Positions 35,229 through 43,670 are shown, numbered from the stretch's first letter. The stretch is DNA of 64,000 nucleotides from Streptomyces eurythermus (GCF_014649115.1 NZ_BMSK01000015.1:1-64000), one strand, 5' to 3'. Program-made: numbers and translations. Notes: generated from the letters alone by a model not told the origin.

Positions 35229-35542
35229 GCCTCACGGATCGACGCGGGAACACGGCCGCGGTCGTTGACCTCGTAACCATTCTCCTTCGCCCAGGCGCGG
35301 ATGGCCGCGGTGTCCTGGTTGCCGCCGGAAGCGGCACGCGCCTTTCCACGCCCGCCGGAAGCACGGCCACCGGTACGGCGTCCGCCCTTCACATAGGGCT
35401 CCAGAAGACCGCGCAGCTTGTCCGCGTTGGCGGTCGTGAGATCGATCTCGTACGTCTTGCCGTCCAGCGCGAACGTCACGGTCTCGTCCGCCTCGCCGCC
35501 GTCGAGGTCGTCGACAAGAAGGACCTGAACCTTCTGTGCCAC
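35207..35542 (-). CDS. lsr2: Nucleoid-associated xenogeneic silencer Lsr2
   Basis: 111 residues, exactly the length known for Streptomyces Lsr2. N-terminal oligomerisation domain (VQVLLVDDLDGGEADETVTF), Gly/Arg-rich linker, and the C-terminal AT-hook-like DNA-binding domain with RGR in VNDRGRVPASI. It coats AT-rich DNA and silences horizontally acquired and specialised-metabolism genes. GTG start lies 7 bases after AAAGGAAA; an upstream in-frame ATG (35557) lacks its own ribosome binding site. Confidence 0.97.
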   Translation of the reverse strand: MAQKVQVLLVDDLDGGEADETVTFALDGKTYEIDLTTANADKLRGLLEPYVKGGRRTGGRASGGRGKARAASGGNQDTAAIRAWAKENGYEVNDRGRVPASIREAYEKANG

Positions 35543-35615
35543 CGCATTTCCTTTCATCGATAACGTTGAGGACCAGGGGGTGTGCGGCGTCCGCCGTTTC
35601 GCCGCCCCTGTTATA

Positions 35616-35631
35616 TGCAGTACTGCAGTAC
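35616..35631. promoter_or_regulatory. Tandem TGCAGTAC octamers at the lsr2 promoter
   Basis: TGCAGTAC is present twice in direct succession (35616-35623 and 35624-35631), creating two overlapping palindromes. On the lsr2 strand they lie immediately upstream of TATAAC, a good -10, so they occupy the probable spacer of the lsr2 promoter. This is a good place for a repressor or for Lsr2 itself. Confidence 0.5.
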
Positions 35632-35746
35632 GTCGGAAAGCAAACCGCTTTTGCCGGAAAAACACAAACCCTCGGCGGCGACTCCGCACCCCGGTCCCGC
35701 CCGGAAACATGCGCGTTTCGGACATAGGGCACCAGGGCATTGACGA

Positions 35747-36280
35747 TCACAGATGCAGAAGCATCCGGCTGTTGCCCAAGGTGTTCGGCTTCACTCGTTC
35801 GAGACCGAGGAACTCCGCGACGCCCTCGTCATAGGAACGCAACAGCTCCGCGTAGACATCGGTGTCGACCGGCGTCTCGCCGATCTCCACGAAGCCGTGC
35901 TTCCCGAAGAAGTCCACTTCGAAGGTCAGGCAGAAAACCCGGCGAACGCCGAGCCAGCGTGCGGTCTCCAGCAACTTCTCCAGCAACTGATGACCCACGC
36001 CGGCGCCCTTGAGGCCGGGCTTCACCGCCAGAGTCCGTACTTCCGCCAGGTCCTCCCACATGACGTGCAGCGCGCCGCAGCCGACCACCTCGGCGTTGTC
36101 ATCGCGTTCGGCGACCCAGAACTCCTGGATGTCCTCGTAAAGCGTGACGGTCGCTTTGTCGAGCAGGATGCGGCCGCGGACGTAGGCGTCGAGGAGGCGG
36201 CGCACGGCCGGGACATCGCTGGTCCGGGCCCGCCGGACGGTGATGGCTTTTGCGGAGACTTCGGGACGCTCTGCTGACAT
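35747..36280 (-). CDS. GNAT acetyltransferase, ArgA-like N-acetylglutamate synthase type
   Basis: 177 residues of the GNAT fold. The acetyl-CoA loop is LKGAGVGHQLLEKLL and the conserved C-terminal EVDFFGKHGF is typical of short actinobacterial N-acetylglutamate synthases (as in mycobacterial ArgA). It would acetylate glutamate in the first step of arginine synthesis; no other arg gene is near, so the assignment comes from sequence alone. It starts 9 bases after the BlaI gene ends and is probably in its operon. Confidence 0.8.
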   Translation of the reverse strand: MSAERPEVSAKAITVRRARTSDVPAVRRLLDAYVRGRILLDKATVTLYEDIQEFWVAERDDNAEVVGCGALHVMWEDLAEVRTLAVKPGLKGAGVGHQLLEKLLETARWLGVRRVFCLTFEVDFFGKHGFVEIGETPVDTDVYAELLRSYDEGVAEFLGLERVKPNTLGNSRMLLHL

Positions 36281-36289
36281 GAGCGGACG

Positions 36290-36748
36290 CTATCGCCCGT
36301 CGGCGTCCTCTGCCGAGCCGGGGTTCTCCTCTTGCCGGGCTTCGGCGGCTTCCGGTTGCCGGGCTTCGGGTGCTTCCCGGGTTTCTTCCGGGCCCTGGAC
36401 GATGCGTACGGCGTCTCTGAGGGCCTGGCGCTGTTCCTCGCTCATCATGCCGAAGAAGGCGACGAGAGCGGCGGCCGGGTTGTCGCTCTGGGACCAGGCG
36501 TCGTTCATCAGGGCCGCGGCGTACGCGGCGCGTGTCGACACGGCCTCATATCGATAGGCCCGGCCTTCCGCCTCACGGCGCACCCAGCCCTTCTGATGGA
36601 GATTGTCCAAAACGGTCATCACGGTGGTGTACGCGATCGACCGTTCCCGCTGGAGGTCTTCCAGGACTTCTCGAACGGTCACCGGGCGGTTCCACTTCCA
36701 CACCCGCGTCATGACCGCGTCTTCGAGTTCTCCCAATGGGCGAGGCAC
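36290..36748 (-). CDS. BlaI/MecI-family transcriptional repressor
   Basis: 152 residues. Winged-helix domain at 1-75 (LGELEDAVMTRVWKWNRPVTV, SIAYTTVMTVLDNLHQKGWV), dimerisation helices at ~80-120, and a Glu/Ala/Pro-rich tail. In staphylococci and mycobacteria such repressors control beta-lactamase or respiratory genes and are cleaved by a BlaR1 peptidase; no BlaR1 partner is present here. A GTG start follows TATTGT by 8 bases, suggesting a near-leaderless mRNA. No obvious operator dyad. Confidence 0.88.
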   Translation of the reverse strand: MPRPLGELEDAVMTRVWKWNRPVTVREVLEDLQRERSIAYTTVMTVLDNLHQKGWVRREAEGRAYRYEAVSTRAAYAAALMNDAWSQSDNPAAALVAFFGMMSEEQRQALRDAVRIVQGPEETREAPEARQPEAAEARQEENPGSAEDADGR

Positions 36749-36987
36749 AGCTCAGAACAATAGTGGGAGATCCGCCCAATGGCGTGCCGGACGTGCGCTA
36801 TGGCCACAAACCCGACCAAAAAGGGCATGCGGCCGGAAAGAGTGGGGCCGGTGACGGTGGGCACGCCGGTACGGCCGGCGGTACGCGGGCGGCCGGCGCG
36901 GACGGAACCCACGGCCGGGCTCTCCGCGTCGCGGGCCCGTTGCCGGGGGCGGGGCCCAGCCGGAGTTCCGTCCGGCCGGGATTTTGC

Positions 36988-37164
36988 TCAGGCGCCGGCG
37001 GCGGGGCTCTCGGGCGCGCCCTCGGTACGGGCGAGCGCGGCGTCGACGGCCGCGTCCTCCTTGGCCTTGGCGGCCCCACCCTGGGTCTTCACGATCACCC
37101 TGACCACACCGATGAAGAACACGGCCATGACGACCGGGGGCACGAGCGCGGAGACGTAGTCCAT
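36988..37164 (-). CDS. Small single-span membrane protein
   Basis: 58 residues: one N-terminal transmembrane helix (ALVPPVVMAVFFIGVVRVIV) followed by a polar, Ala/Glu/Lys-rich tail. The codon pattern and position suggest a genuine conserved Streptomyces mini-membrane protein. Function unknown. The ~240-base gap between it and the BlaI gene (36749-36987) contains no supported gene. Confidence 0.7.
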   Translation of the reverse strand: MDYVSALVPPVVMAVFFIGVVRVIVKTQGGAAKAKEDAAVDAALARTEGAPESPAAGA

Positions 37165-37366
37165 GCCCCCAGAGTAGCCACGGGGGAACGGGCGAAAGGG
37201 GCGGGGTGCGCGAACCCCCCACCACGTGTCCCGATCACCCCGACACCCCCCACCCCCCACCAAGCCCCCACCGACACCCCGCGGCCGCCGGCGGCGGCAG
37301 GCCCACGACAGCGCCACCCGCACCCGGCCGTGAAAGCGCACAGGTGGTGCCGGTGGGAACGACGAG

Positions 37367-37383
37367 CCCGGCCGGAGGCCGGG
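37367..37383. terminator. Hairpin after the 220-residue gene
   Basis: A 7-bp GC stem (37367-37373 with 37377-37383, GGA loop) directly downstream of the leftward gene ending at 37384. A modest intrinsic terminator. The rest of the gap 37165-37383 is C-rich with no gene. Confidence 0.5.
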
Positions 37384-38046
37384 TCAGACCGCGGCCAGCT
37401 GCCGCGGCTCGGCCGGCGGTGTCGGCTTGCGCCGCGGGAAGACCTCCCCCGGCGTGGGAATGGGCCGCTTCGGCTCCCCCGGCTTCCCCTTCCCCGGTTC
37501 CGGGCCCGGCCGCTCCGCCGGAGGCGCCGGCGGCTCCTCGGCCGCCCCGTCCTCCCGTCGTGCCCCAAACTCCCCCGCACCGCCCGCGAGGGCCAGCAGA
37601 CGCGTCCGCGCGGGCGGCACGGCGGGCGCCGGCACCCTGCGCGCGCCCTGGGCGAACCGTGCCCGTACGTCCTGCTCGGCCAGCGCCTGGCAGCGGTCCA
37701 GCAGCGCCGCCGCCACCCGGTTCCCGCGCAGCGCCCGCAGCGCGGCGAGATCGTCCGGCGTCGGGCGGTGCCCGGCCCCGAGGGCCTCCTCCAGCAGGGT
37801 GAGATAGCCGGCGGCCGTACCCGGCAGAGCGGCCCGGTACCGGCCCAGGTCGGCCACCAGGAAGGCACGCAGCCTGGCGCCCTCGCTCAGCGCCTCGTCC
37901 AGCGATTCGGCGAGCCGGAGGCAGTCCTGCACGTCCTCGGCGGAGGCGTGGCCGGGGTGGAGGGCGAGGGCGAGGGCACGGCGGAGCACACGCAGCTCCT
38001 CCGCGCCGAACGCCATGCCGCCGCGGGATCCGTATGGCGTGGGCAT
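37384..38046 (-). CDS. Conserved Streptomyces protein of unknown function
   Basis: 220 residues. The first ~130 are helical, Ala/Leu/Arg-rich (EELRVLRRALALALHPGHASAEDVQDCLRLAESLDEAL), probably a helical bundle. The last ~80 are Pro/Gly/Arg-rich and look disordered. No signal peptide or membrane segment; cytoplasmic. No catalytic motif is recognised. It lies downstream of coaX on the same strand, 175 bases away, so co-transcription is possible. Confidence 0.75.
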   Translation of the reverse strand: MPTPYGSRGGMAFGAEELRVLRRALALALHPGHASAEDVQDCLRLAESLDEALSEGARLRAFLVADLGRYRAALPGTAAGYLTLLEEALGAGHRPTPDDLAALRALRGNRVAAALLDRCQALAEQDVRARFAQGARRVPAPAVPPARTRLLALAGGAGEFGARREDGAAEEPPAPPAERPGPEPGKGKPGEPKRPIPTPGEVFPRRKPTPPAEPRQLAAV

Positions 38047-38201
38047 GCGGCGACGCTATCGCTAATCGGACAAAAGCGACAGAAAGGGATGTTTCTTGGT
38101 CGCGTGTCGTTGCGCGGTTCCCCCGTCCGGGGCCACCGGCGAGACCGCCGGGTGCCCCGGGGGGCGGGCCGGCGCCCGCGCGGGGGCGCCGGCGCCTCCT
38201 C

Positions 38202-38243
38202 AGAGCCGGGAGACGTTCCGCTAGAGCCGGGAGACGTTCCGCT
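38202..38243. repeat. Exact 21-bp tandem duplication at the coaX stop codon
   Basis: AGAGCCGGGAGACGTTCCGCT occurs at 38202-38222 and immediately again at 38223-38243. Read on the coaX strand, the second unit encodes the C-terminal RNVSRL. The join creates TAG, and the same frame repeats RNVSRL before an older TGA at 38202-38200. It therefore looks like a recent slippage that moved the stop without changing the protein. Confidence 0.85.
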
Positions 38244-39018
38244 CGTAGACCAGGCGCAGCCCGATCAGCGTCAGCCACGGCTGGTGCTCGTCGATCACCG
38301 AGGACTCCCCCAGCACCATCGGCGCGAGCCCGCCCGTGGCGATCACCGTCACGTCGTCCGGGTCGTCGGCCAGCTCCCGGGCCATCCGGTCCACCACCCC
38401 GTCGACCTGGCCGGCGAACCCGTACACGATGCCCGCCTGCATGGCCTCGACCGTGTTCTTGCCGATCACGCTGCGCGGCCGGGCCACCTCGATCTTCCGC
38501 AGCTGCGCGCCCTTGACGCCCAGCGCCTCCACGGAGATCTCGATGCCGGGCGCGATCACCCCGCCGACGTACTCCCCGCGCGCGGAGACCGCGTCGAACG
38601 TGGTCGCCGTGCCGAAGTCGACGACGATCGCCGGTCCGCCGTACAGCTCGACGGCCGCGACGGCGTTGATGATCCGGTCGGCGCCGACCTCCTTGGGGTT
38701 GTCGGTGAGGATCGGCACGCCCGTCTTCACGCCCGGCTCGACCAGGACGGCGGGTACGTCGCCGTAGTACCGCCGGGTGACCTCGCGCAGTTCGTGCAGC
38801 ACCGACGGCACGGTCGCGCAGATCGCGATGCCGTCGATGCCGTCGCCCAGTTCCTCGCCGAGCAGCGGGTGCATGCCCATCAGGCCCTGGAGCAGCACCG
38901 CGAGCTCGTCCGCCGTGCGGCGCGCGTCCGTGGAGATGCGCCAGTGCTCGACGATGTCCTCGCCGTCGAACAGGCCGAGGACGGTGTGCGTGTTGCCGAC
39001 GTCGATGGTGAGCAGCAT
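38221..39018 (-). CDS. coaX: Type III pantothenate kinase
   Basis: 265 residues. ATP:pantothenate phosphotransferase, first step of CoA synthesis. ASKHA fold with phosphate-1 loop IDVGNTHTVLG (Asp6), the GADRIINAVAA motif, phosphate-2 VVDFGTATTFD, and adenosine motif VIATGGLAPM. Type III enzymes are not feedback-inhibited by CoA. It begins 5 bases after nadC and is the last gene of the cofactor operon. Its 3' end carries a 21-bp tandem duplication that supplies the TAG stop. Confidence 0.95.
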   Translation of the reverse strand: MLLTIDVGNTHTVLGLFDGEDIVEHWRISTDARRTADELAVLLQGLMGMHPLLGEELGDGIDGIAICATVPSVLHELREVTRRYYGDVPAVLVEPGVKTGVPILTDNPKEVGADRIINAVAAVELYGGPAIVVDFGTATTFDAVSARGEYVGGVIAPGIEISVEALGVKGAQLRKIEVARPRSVIGKNTVEAMQAGIVYGFAGQVDGVVDRMARELADDPDDVTVIATGGLAPMVLGESSVIDEHQPWLTLIGLRLVYERNVSRL

Positions 39019-39023
39019 GGGCG

Positions 39024-40001
39024 TTACTCCGCTTCGCGCAGATCCAGGCCGATGTCCAGGATCGGCGAGGAGTGGGTGAGCGCGCCGACGGCCAGGAAGT
39101 CCACGCCCGTGTCGGCGTACGCGCGCGCGTTCGCGAGCGTCAGCCGGCCGGAGGCCTCCAGCAGCGCCCGGCCGCCGACGATGCCGACGGCCTCCTCGCA
39201 CTCGCCGGGCGTGAAGTTGTCCAGCAGGATCAGGTCGGCGCCCGCGTCCACCACCTCGCGCAGCTGGTGCAGGGTGTCGACCTCGACCTCGATCGGCACG
39301 TCCGGGAATGCCTCCCGTACGGCCTTGAATGCCTGTGCGACGCCGCCGGCGGCGACCACGTGGTTGTCCTTCACCAGGGCCGCGTCGGACAGCGACATGC
39401 GGTGGTTGACGCCGCCGCCGCAGCGGACGGCGAACTTCTCCAGCGCGCGCAGGCCCGGGGTCGTCTTGCGGGTGTCGCGCACGCGCGCCTTGGTGCCCTC
39501 CAGCGCGTCCGCCCATGCGCGCGTGGCGGTCGCGATGCCGGACAGCCGGCACAGCAGGTTCAGGGCGCTGCGCTCGGCGGTGAGCAGGTCACGGGTGCGC
39601 GTGGTGACCGACAGCAGCTTCTGCCCGGCCTCGACGCGGTCGCCGTCCTCGACGTGCCGCTCGACCTCGAACTCGTCCGTGCAGACCACGGAGAGCACGG
39701 CCTCGGCGACCCGGAGGCCGGCCACGACGCCCGCCTCGCGCGCGGTGAAGTCGCCGGTGGCCACCGCGTCCTCGGGGATGGTCGAGACCGTGGTCACGTC
39801 CACGCCGCCGGCCAGGTCCTCCTGGATGGCGACGGTGGCGATGTCCTCGACCTCGACGGGGTCGAGCCCGGCGGCGGCCAGCAGCTCGGCGAGCGCGGGG
39901 TCCAGCCCGCACTCCAGGTACTCCTCATCCCCCTCGGCGCCGCAGCCGCAGCCGTCGCCGCAGCCGCCGGTCGGGGCGAGAGGAAGGTCGTCGGTGCTCA
40001 C
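39024..40001 (-). CDS. nadC: Nicotinate-nucleotide pyrophosphorylase (carboxylating)
   Basis: 325 residues (328 if started at GTG 40010, which overlaps the nadB stop as GTGA). Converts quinolinate and PRPP to nicotinate mononucleotide in NAD synthesis. PRTase motifs: DTRKTTPGLRALEKFAVRCGGGVNHR, KDNHV, EVEVDTL, and LLDNFTP. Unusually, the N-terminus carries a Cys-rich extension (Cys14, 18, 20 and 31 in GGCGDGCGCG...ECG) before the normal domain. AGGAG lies 11 bases before GTG 40001. Confidence 0.94.
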   Translation of the reverse strand: MSTDDLPLAPTGGCGDGCGCGAEGDEEYLECGLDPALAELLAAAGLDPVEVEDIATVAIQEDLAGGVDVTTVSTIPEDAVATGDFTAREAGVVAGLRVAEAVLSVVCTDEFEVERHVEDGDRVEAGQKLLSVTTRTRDLLTAERSALNLLCRLSGIATATRAWADALEGTKARVRDTRKTTPGLRALEKFAVRCGGGVNHRMSLSDAALVKDNHVVAAGGVAQAFKAVREAFPDVPIEVEVDTLHQLREVVDAGADLILLDNFTPGECEEAVGIVGGRALLEASGRLTLANARAYADTGVDFLAVGALTHSSPILDIGLDLREAE

Positions 40002-40006
40002 GTCTG

Positions 40007-41728
40007 TCACTGCTCCTGGGGGCGCTGGGTCTGCCGGGTCGGGGGGAAGTCTGCGGTGTCGGTGGTGCGTACGGCCAGCGACCGGTCGGGGTTGAGCCGT
40101 ACGACGATGTGGCGCCGCCAGTGGGCGTCGTCGCGGTCGGCGCGGTCCTCGCGCCAGTGGCAGCCGCGGGTCTCCTCGCGCAGCCGGGCGGCGGCGACCA
40201 GGGCCCGGGCCACGCACAGGAGGTTGGTGGCCTCCCAGGTGTCCACGCCGGGCTCGGCGGTCTTGCCGTTCTCCTCCAGCGCCTCCCGGGCCTCGGCGTG
40301 CAGCCGCTGGAGCTGGTCGGCGGCCCGGGCGAGGGACGCCTCGGAGCGCAGCACGCCCGCGCCCTCGGTCATGATCCGCTGGATGGCGAAGCGGGTCTCG
40401 GCGGCGAGCAGCGGGTGGGCCGGCTGGTCCGGCTGCGGGACCGGCGCGGGCACGCGCGCGTGGAGGCCGTCGGCCGCCCGCTCGGCGGCGATGTCGGCGG
40501 CGATCCGCTCGGCGTAGACGAGCCCTTCGAGCAGGGAGTTGGAGGCGAGCCGGTTGGCGCCGTGCACGCCGGTGCAGGCCACCTCGCCGCACGCGTACAG
40601 GCCGGGCACGGTGGTGCGGCCGTGGGCGTCGGTACGCACGCCTCCGGAGGCGTAGTGCGCGGCCGGGGCGATCGGGATGGGCTCGGTGACCGGGTCGATG
40701 CCGTGCGCGCGGCAGGCGGCCAGGATGGTCGGGAAGCGCTGCTCCCACATCTGGGCGCCGAAGTGCCGGGCGTCCAGGTACATGTGCTCGGCGTCCTGCT
40801 CCAGCATCCGCCGCAGGATGCCCTTGGCGACGATGTCGCGGGGTGCCAGCTCGGCCAGTTCGTGCCGGCCCAGCATGAAGCGCACACCGTCGCCGTCGAC
40901 CAGGTGGGCGCCCTCGCCGCGCACCGCCTCGGAGACCAGCGGCTGCTGGCCCTCGGCGTCCGCGCCGAGGAACAGCACCGTCGGGTGGAACTGCACGAAC
41001 TCCAGGTCGGAGACCTCGGCGCCCGCGCGCAGCGCCAGCGCCACACCGTCGCCGGTCGACACCGACGGGTTGGTGGTCGCGGAGTACACCTGGCCCATGC
41101 CGCCGGTCGCGAGGACCACCGCGGGGGCGTGCACGGCGCCCACGCCGTCGTGCTGGCCCTCGCCCATCACGTGCAGGGTGACACCGGCCGTACGGCCGTC
41201 GGCGTCCGTCAGCAGGTCCAGGACCAGCGCGTTCTCGATGGTGTGCAGCCCGCGCGCGCGTACCGCCGCCACCAGGGCGCGGGAGACCTCCGCGCCGGTG
41301 GCGTCACCGCCGGCGTGCGCGATGCGGCGCCGGTGGTGGCCGCCCTCGCGGGTGAGGTGGATGTCGCCCTCGTCGTCGGTGTCGAAGTGGGCGCCGGTGG
41401 AGATCAGCCGCCGGACCGCGTCGGGGCCCTCGGTGACGAGGATCCGTACGGCCTCCTCGTCGCACAGGCCCGCGCCGGCCACGAGGGTGTCCTCGAGGTG
41501 CTGTTCGGGTGTGTCGCCCTCGCCGAGGGCGGCCGCGATGCCGCCCTGCGCCCAGCGCGTGGAGCCGTCGTCCAGCCGGGCCTTGGTGACCACGACGGTG
41601 GTCAGTCCGGCGGCCTGGCAGCGCAGGGCCGCGGTCAGGCCGGCCACCCCGGAGCCGACGACGACCACGTCCGCGGAGATGGCCCAGCCGGGGGCGGGCG
41701 CGTGCAGTCGTATGCCTGTGCTGGTCAC
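40007..41728 (-). CDS. nadB: L-aspartate oxidase
   Basis: 573 residues. FAD enzyme oxidising L-aspartate to iminoaspartate for quinolinate synthesis. FAD loop VVVVGSGVAGLTAALR (20-35), the STRWAQGGIAAAL substrate/FAD segment, GGHHRRRIAHAGGDATG, HPT and ASNSLLEGLVYAERIA near the end of the FAD domain, then the helical C-terminus. GTG start overlaps the panC stop (GTGA) and its own stop overlaps nadC. NadA (quinolinate synthase) is not in the window. Confidence 0.95.
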   Translation of the reverse strand: MTSTGIRLHAPAPGWAISADVVVVGSGVAGLTAALRCQAAGLTTVVVTKARLDDGSTRWAQGGIAAALGEGDTPEQHLEDTLVAGAGLCDEEAVRILVTEGPDAVRRLISTGAHFDTDDEGDIHLTREGGHHRRRIAHAGGDATGAEVSRALVAAVRARGLHTIENALVLDLLTDADGRTAGVTLHVMGEGQHDGVGAVHAPAVVLATGGMGQVYSATTNPSVSTGDGVALALRAGAEVSDLEFVQFHPTVLFLGADAEGQQPLVSEAVRGEGAHLVDGDGVRFMLGRHELAELAPRDIVAKGILRRMLEQDAEHMYLDARHFGAQMWEQRFPTILAACRAHGIDPVTEPIPIAPAAHYASGGVRTDAHGRTTVPGLYACGEVACTGVHGANRLASNSLLEGLVYAERIAADIAAERAADGLHARVPAPVPQPDQPAHPLLAAETRFAIQRIMTEGAGVLRSEASLARAADQLQRLHAEAREALEENGKTAEPGVDTWEATNLLCVARALVAAARLREETRGCHWREDRADRDDAHWRRHIVVRLNPDRSLAVRTTDTADFPPTRQTQRPQEQ

Positions 41729-42717
41729 GAGGCGGCTCCGAAGGTGAGGGGAATGTTGTCGATCAGCCGGGTCGCGCCGACCCGGGCGGCGACGGCGAGG
41801 ACGGCCTCGCCGGTGAAGTCGTCGCCGATCTCGGTGAAGTCGGCGGGGTCGACCAGCGCCAGGTAGTCCAGCCGCAGCGGCGGGTCGAGGCGGGCGGCCT
41901 CGTCCAGCACCTGGCGGGCGGCGGCGCGCACGGCCGCCGGGCCGCCGGGCGCGGCGGTGGCCACGGCGTGCGCGTCGGCCGCCGCGCGGGACTCGCCTAT
42001 GGCGCTCAACGCCTCGGCACGCGCGTGCGTGGAGGGCACTTCCCGGGCCCGCGCGCGCAGCGCCTCCTGCGCCGCGTGCCGGTCCCGGCCGGCGAACAGC
42101 GCGCGGGACAGCGCGAGCGCGGTCCGGCGCTCGTCCGGCGACAGGTAGCGGTTGCGGCTGGACAGGGCGAGCCCGTCCTCCTCGCGCACGGTCGGCACGG
42201 CGACGATCCCGACGCCGAAGTTCAGGTCCCGCACCATGCGCCGGATCAGGGCCAGCTGCTGGGCGTCCTTCTGCCCGAACAGGGCGATGTCGGGGCGGGT
42301 GAGGTGCAGCAGCTTGGCGACGACGGTGAGCATGCCGTCGAAGTGGCCGGGCCGCGAGGCACCCTCCAGGCGCTCTCCCATGGGCCCGGCGGAGACCCGC
42401 ACCTGGGGCTCGCCGCCGGGGTACACCTCGTCAACGGAGGGCGCGAACACGGCGTCGGCGCCGGCCCGCCCGGCGAGTTCCAGGTCGGCGTCCAGGGTGC
42501 GCGGGTAGCGGTCCAGGTCCTCGCCCGCGCCGAACTGGAGCGGGTTGACGAAGACGGTGACGACGACCTCGCCGTCCGGGCCCGCGATCTGGCGCGCGGA
42601 GCGGATCAGGGTCGCGTGGCCCTCGTGCAGGGCGCCCATGGTCATCACGACGGCGCGGCGGCCGTGGCGCACGCGCGCGTGCAGCTCTTCGGCGGTGCTC
42701 AGCAGGGCGGTGGTCAT
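41725..42717 (-). CDS. panC: Pantothenate synthetase (pantoate-beta-alanine ligase)
   Basis: 330 residues. Joins pantoate and beta-alanine with ATP to give pantothenate. HIGH-type nucleotidyl-transferase motif ALHEGHATLI, NPLQF, FGQKDAQQL and the KMSKS-like ALSSRNRYL are all present. The insert EVPSTHARAEALSAIGESRAA near 220-245 is longer than in E. coli (283 residues). ATG overlaps the stop of the DUF2520 gene. Supplies the substrate of CoaX, encoded in the same operon. Confidence 0.95.
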   Translation of the reverse strand: MTTALLSTAEELHARVRHGRRAVVMTMGALHEGHATLIRSARQIAGPDGEVVVTVFVNPLQFGAGEDLDRYPRTLDADLELAGRAGADAVFAPSVDEVYPGGEPQVRVSAGPMGERLEGASRPGHFDGMLTVVAKLLHLTRPDIALFGQKDAQQLALIRRMVRDLNFGVGIVAVPTVREEDGLALSSRNRYLSPDERRTALALSRALFAGRDRHAAQEALRARAREVPSTHARAEALSAIGESRAAADAHAVATAAPGGPAAVRAAARQVLDEAARLDPPLRLDYLALVDPADFTEIGDDFTGEAVLAVAARVGATRLIDNIPLTFGAAS

Positions 42718-43670
42718 CGGTCGTTCCCCTCGGTGCCGGTCGTGCCCTCGTCTCCCTGGTCCGGTCGGCCCCCGTCGGCGAGTACCCCCAGGAGGTCCTC
42801 GGCGAGTTCCGCCTTCAGCAGGCCGGCCGCCAGCGCGCGGTCGGCGGTCGCGCGGGCCATGGCGAGATAGCCGGCCACGGTCTGCGGGGCGTGCTTGCGC
42901 AGCTCGGTGATGTGCGCGGCGACCGTGCCGGCGTCCCCGCGCGCGACCGGGCCGGTCAGGGCGGCGTCGCCGGAGCGCAGCGCGTTGTCCAGGGAGGCGC
43001 CGAGCAGCGGGCCGAGCATCCGGTCGGGCGCGCCGACGCCGGCCGTGCGCAGCAGCTCCATGGCCTGCGCGACCAGGGTCACCAGGTGGTTGGAGCCGAG
43101 GGCGAGGGCCGCGTGGTACAGCGGGCGGTTCTCCTCGCTGATCCACTCCGGCTCGCCGCCCATCTCGATCACCAGGGCCTCGGCGGCCAGCCGCAGCTCC
43201 TCGGGCGCGGTGACGCCGAAGGAGCAGCCCGCCAGGCGCTGCACGTCCACGGGGGTGCCGGTGAAGGTCATCGCCGGGTGCAGGGCCAGCGGCAGCGCGC
43301 CCGCGCGCAGGGCGGGGTCCAGGACCTTCGCGCCGTACCGGCCGGAGGTGTGCACCAGCAGCTGGCCCGGCCGTACCGCGCCGGTCTCGGCGAGGCCGGC
43401 GACCAGCCCGGGCAGGGCGTCGTCGGGGACGGTGAGCAGCACCAGGTCCGCGCGCTGGAGGACCTCGGCGGGCGGCACCAGGGGGACGTCCGGGAGCATG
43501 GCCTCGGCGCGCCTGCGGGAGGCGTCGGAGACTCCGGAGACGGCCACCGGGCGGTGCCCGGCGAGCTGGAGGGACGCGGCCAGCGCGGGGCCCACGCGGC
43601 CGGCGCCGACGACACCGACGGTGAGCCGCGCGGGGCGGTCCTTGAGGTCTGGCTGGTGGACTGTACTCAC
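42714..43670 (-). CDS. Rossmann/DUF2520 dehydrogenase-like protein
   Basis: 318 residues. N-terminal Rossmann fold (VGVVGAGRVGPALAASL) and C-terminal helical DUF2520 domain (ENRPLYHAALALGSNHLVTLV). It is a 6-phosphogluconate-dehydrogenase-type fold resembling ketopantoate reductase, and it heads an operon with panC, so a role in pantoate supply is tempting but unproven. Bona fide PanE lacks the DUF2520 domain. GTG start; the panC ATG overlaps its stop codon. Confidence 0.85.
   Translation of the reverse strand: MSTVHQPDLKDRPARLTVGVVGAGRVGPALAASLQLAGHRPVAVSGVSDASRRRAEAMLPDVPLVPPAEVLQRADLVLLTVPDDALPGLVAGLAETGAVRPGQLLVHTSGRYGAKVLDPALRAGALPLALHPAMTFTGTPVDVQRLAGCSFGVTAPEELRLAAEALVIEMGGEPEWISEENRPLYHAALALGSNHLVTLVAQAMELLRTAGVGAPDRMLGPLLGASLDNALRSGDAALTGPVARGDAGTVAAHITELRKHAPQTVAGYLAMARATADRALAAGLLKAELAEDLLGVLADGGRPDQGDEGTTGTEGNDR

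Noticed and set aside
36290..36748. BlaI-BlaR1 beta-lactam sensing pair
   Set aside because: No BlaR1-type membrane metallopeptidase or beta-lactamase gene is nearby.
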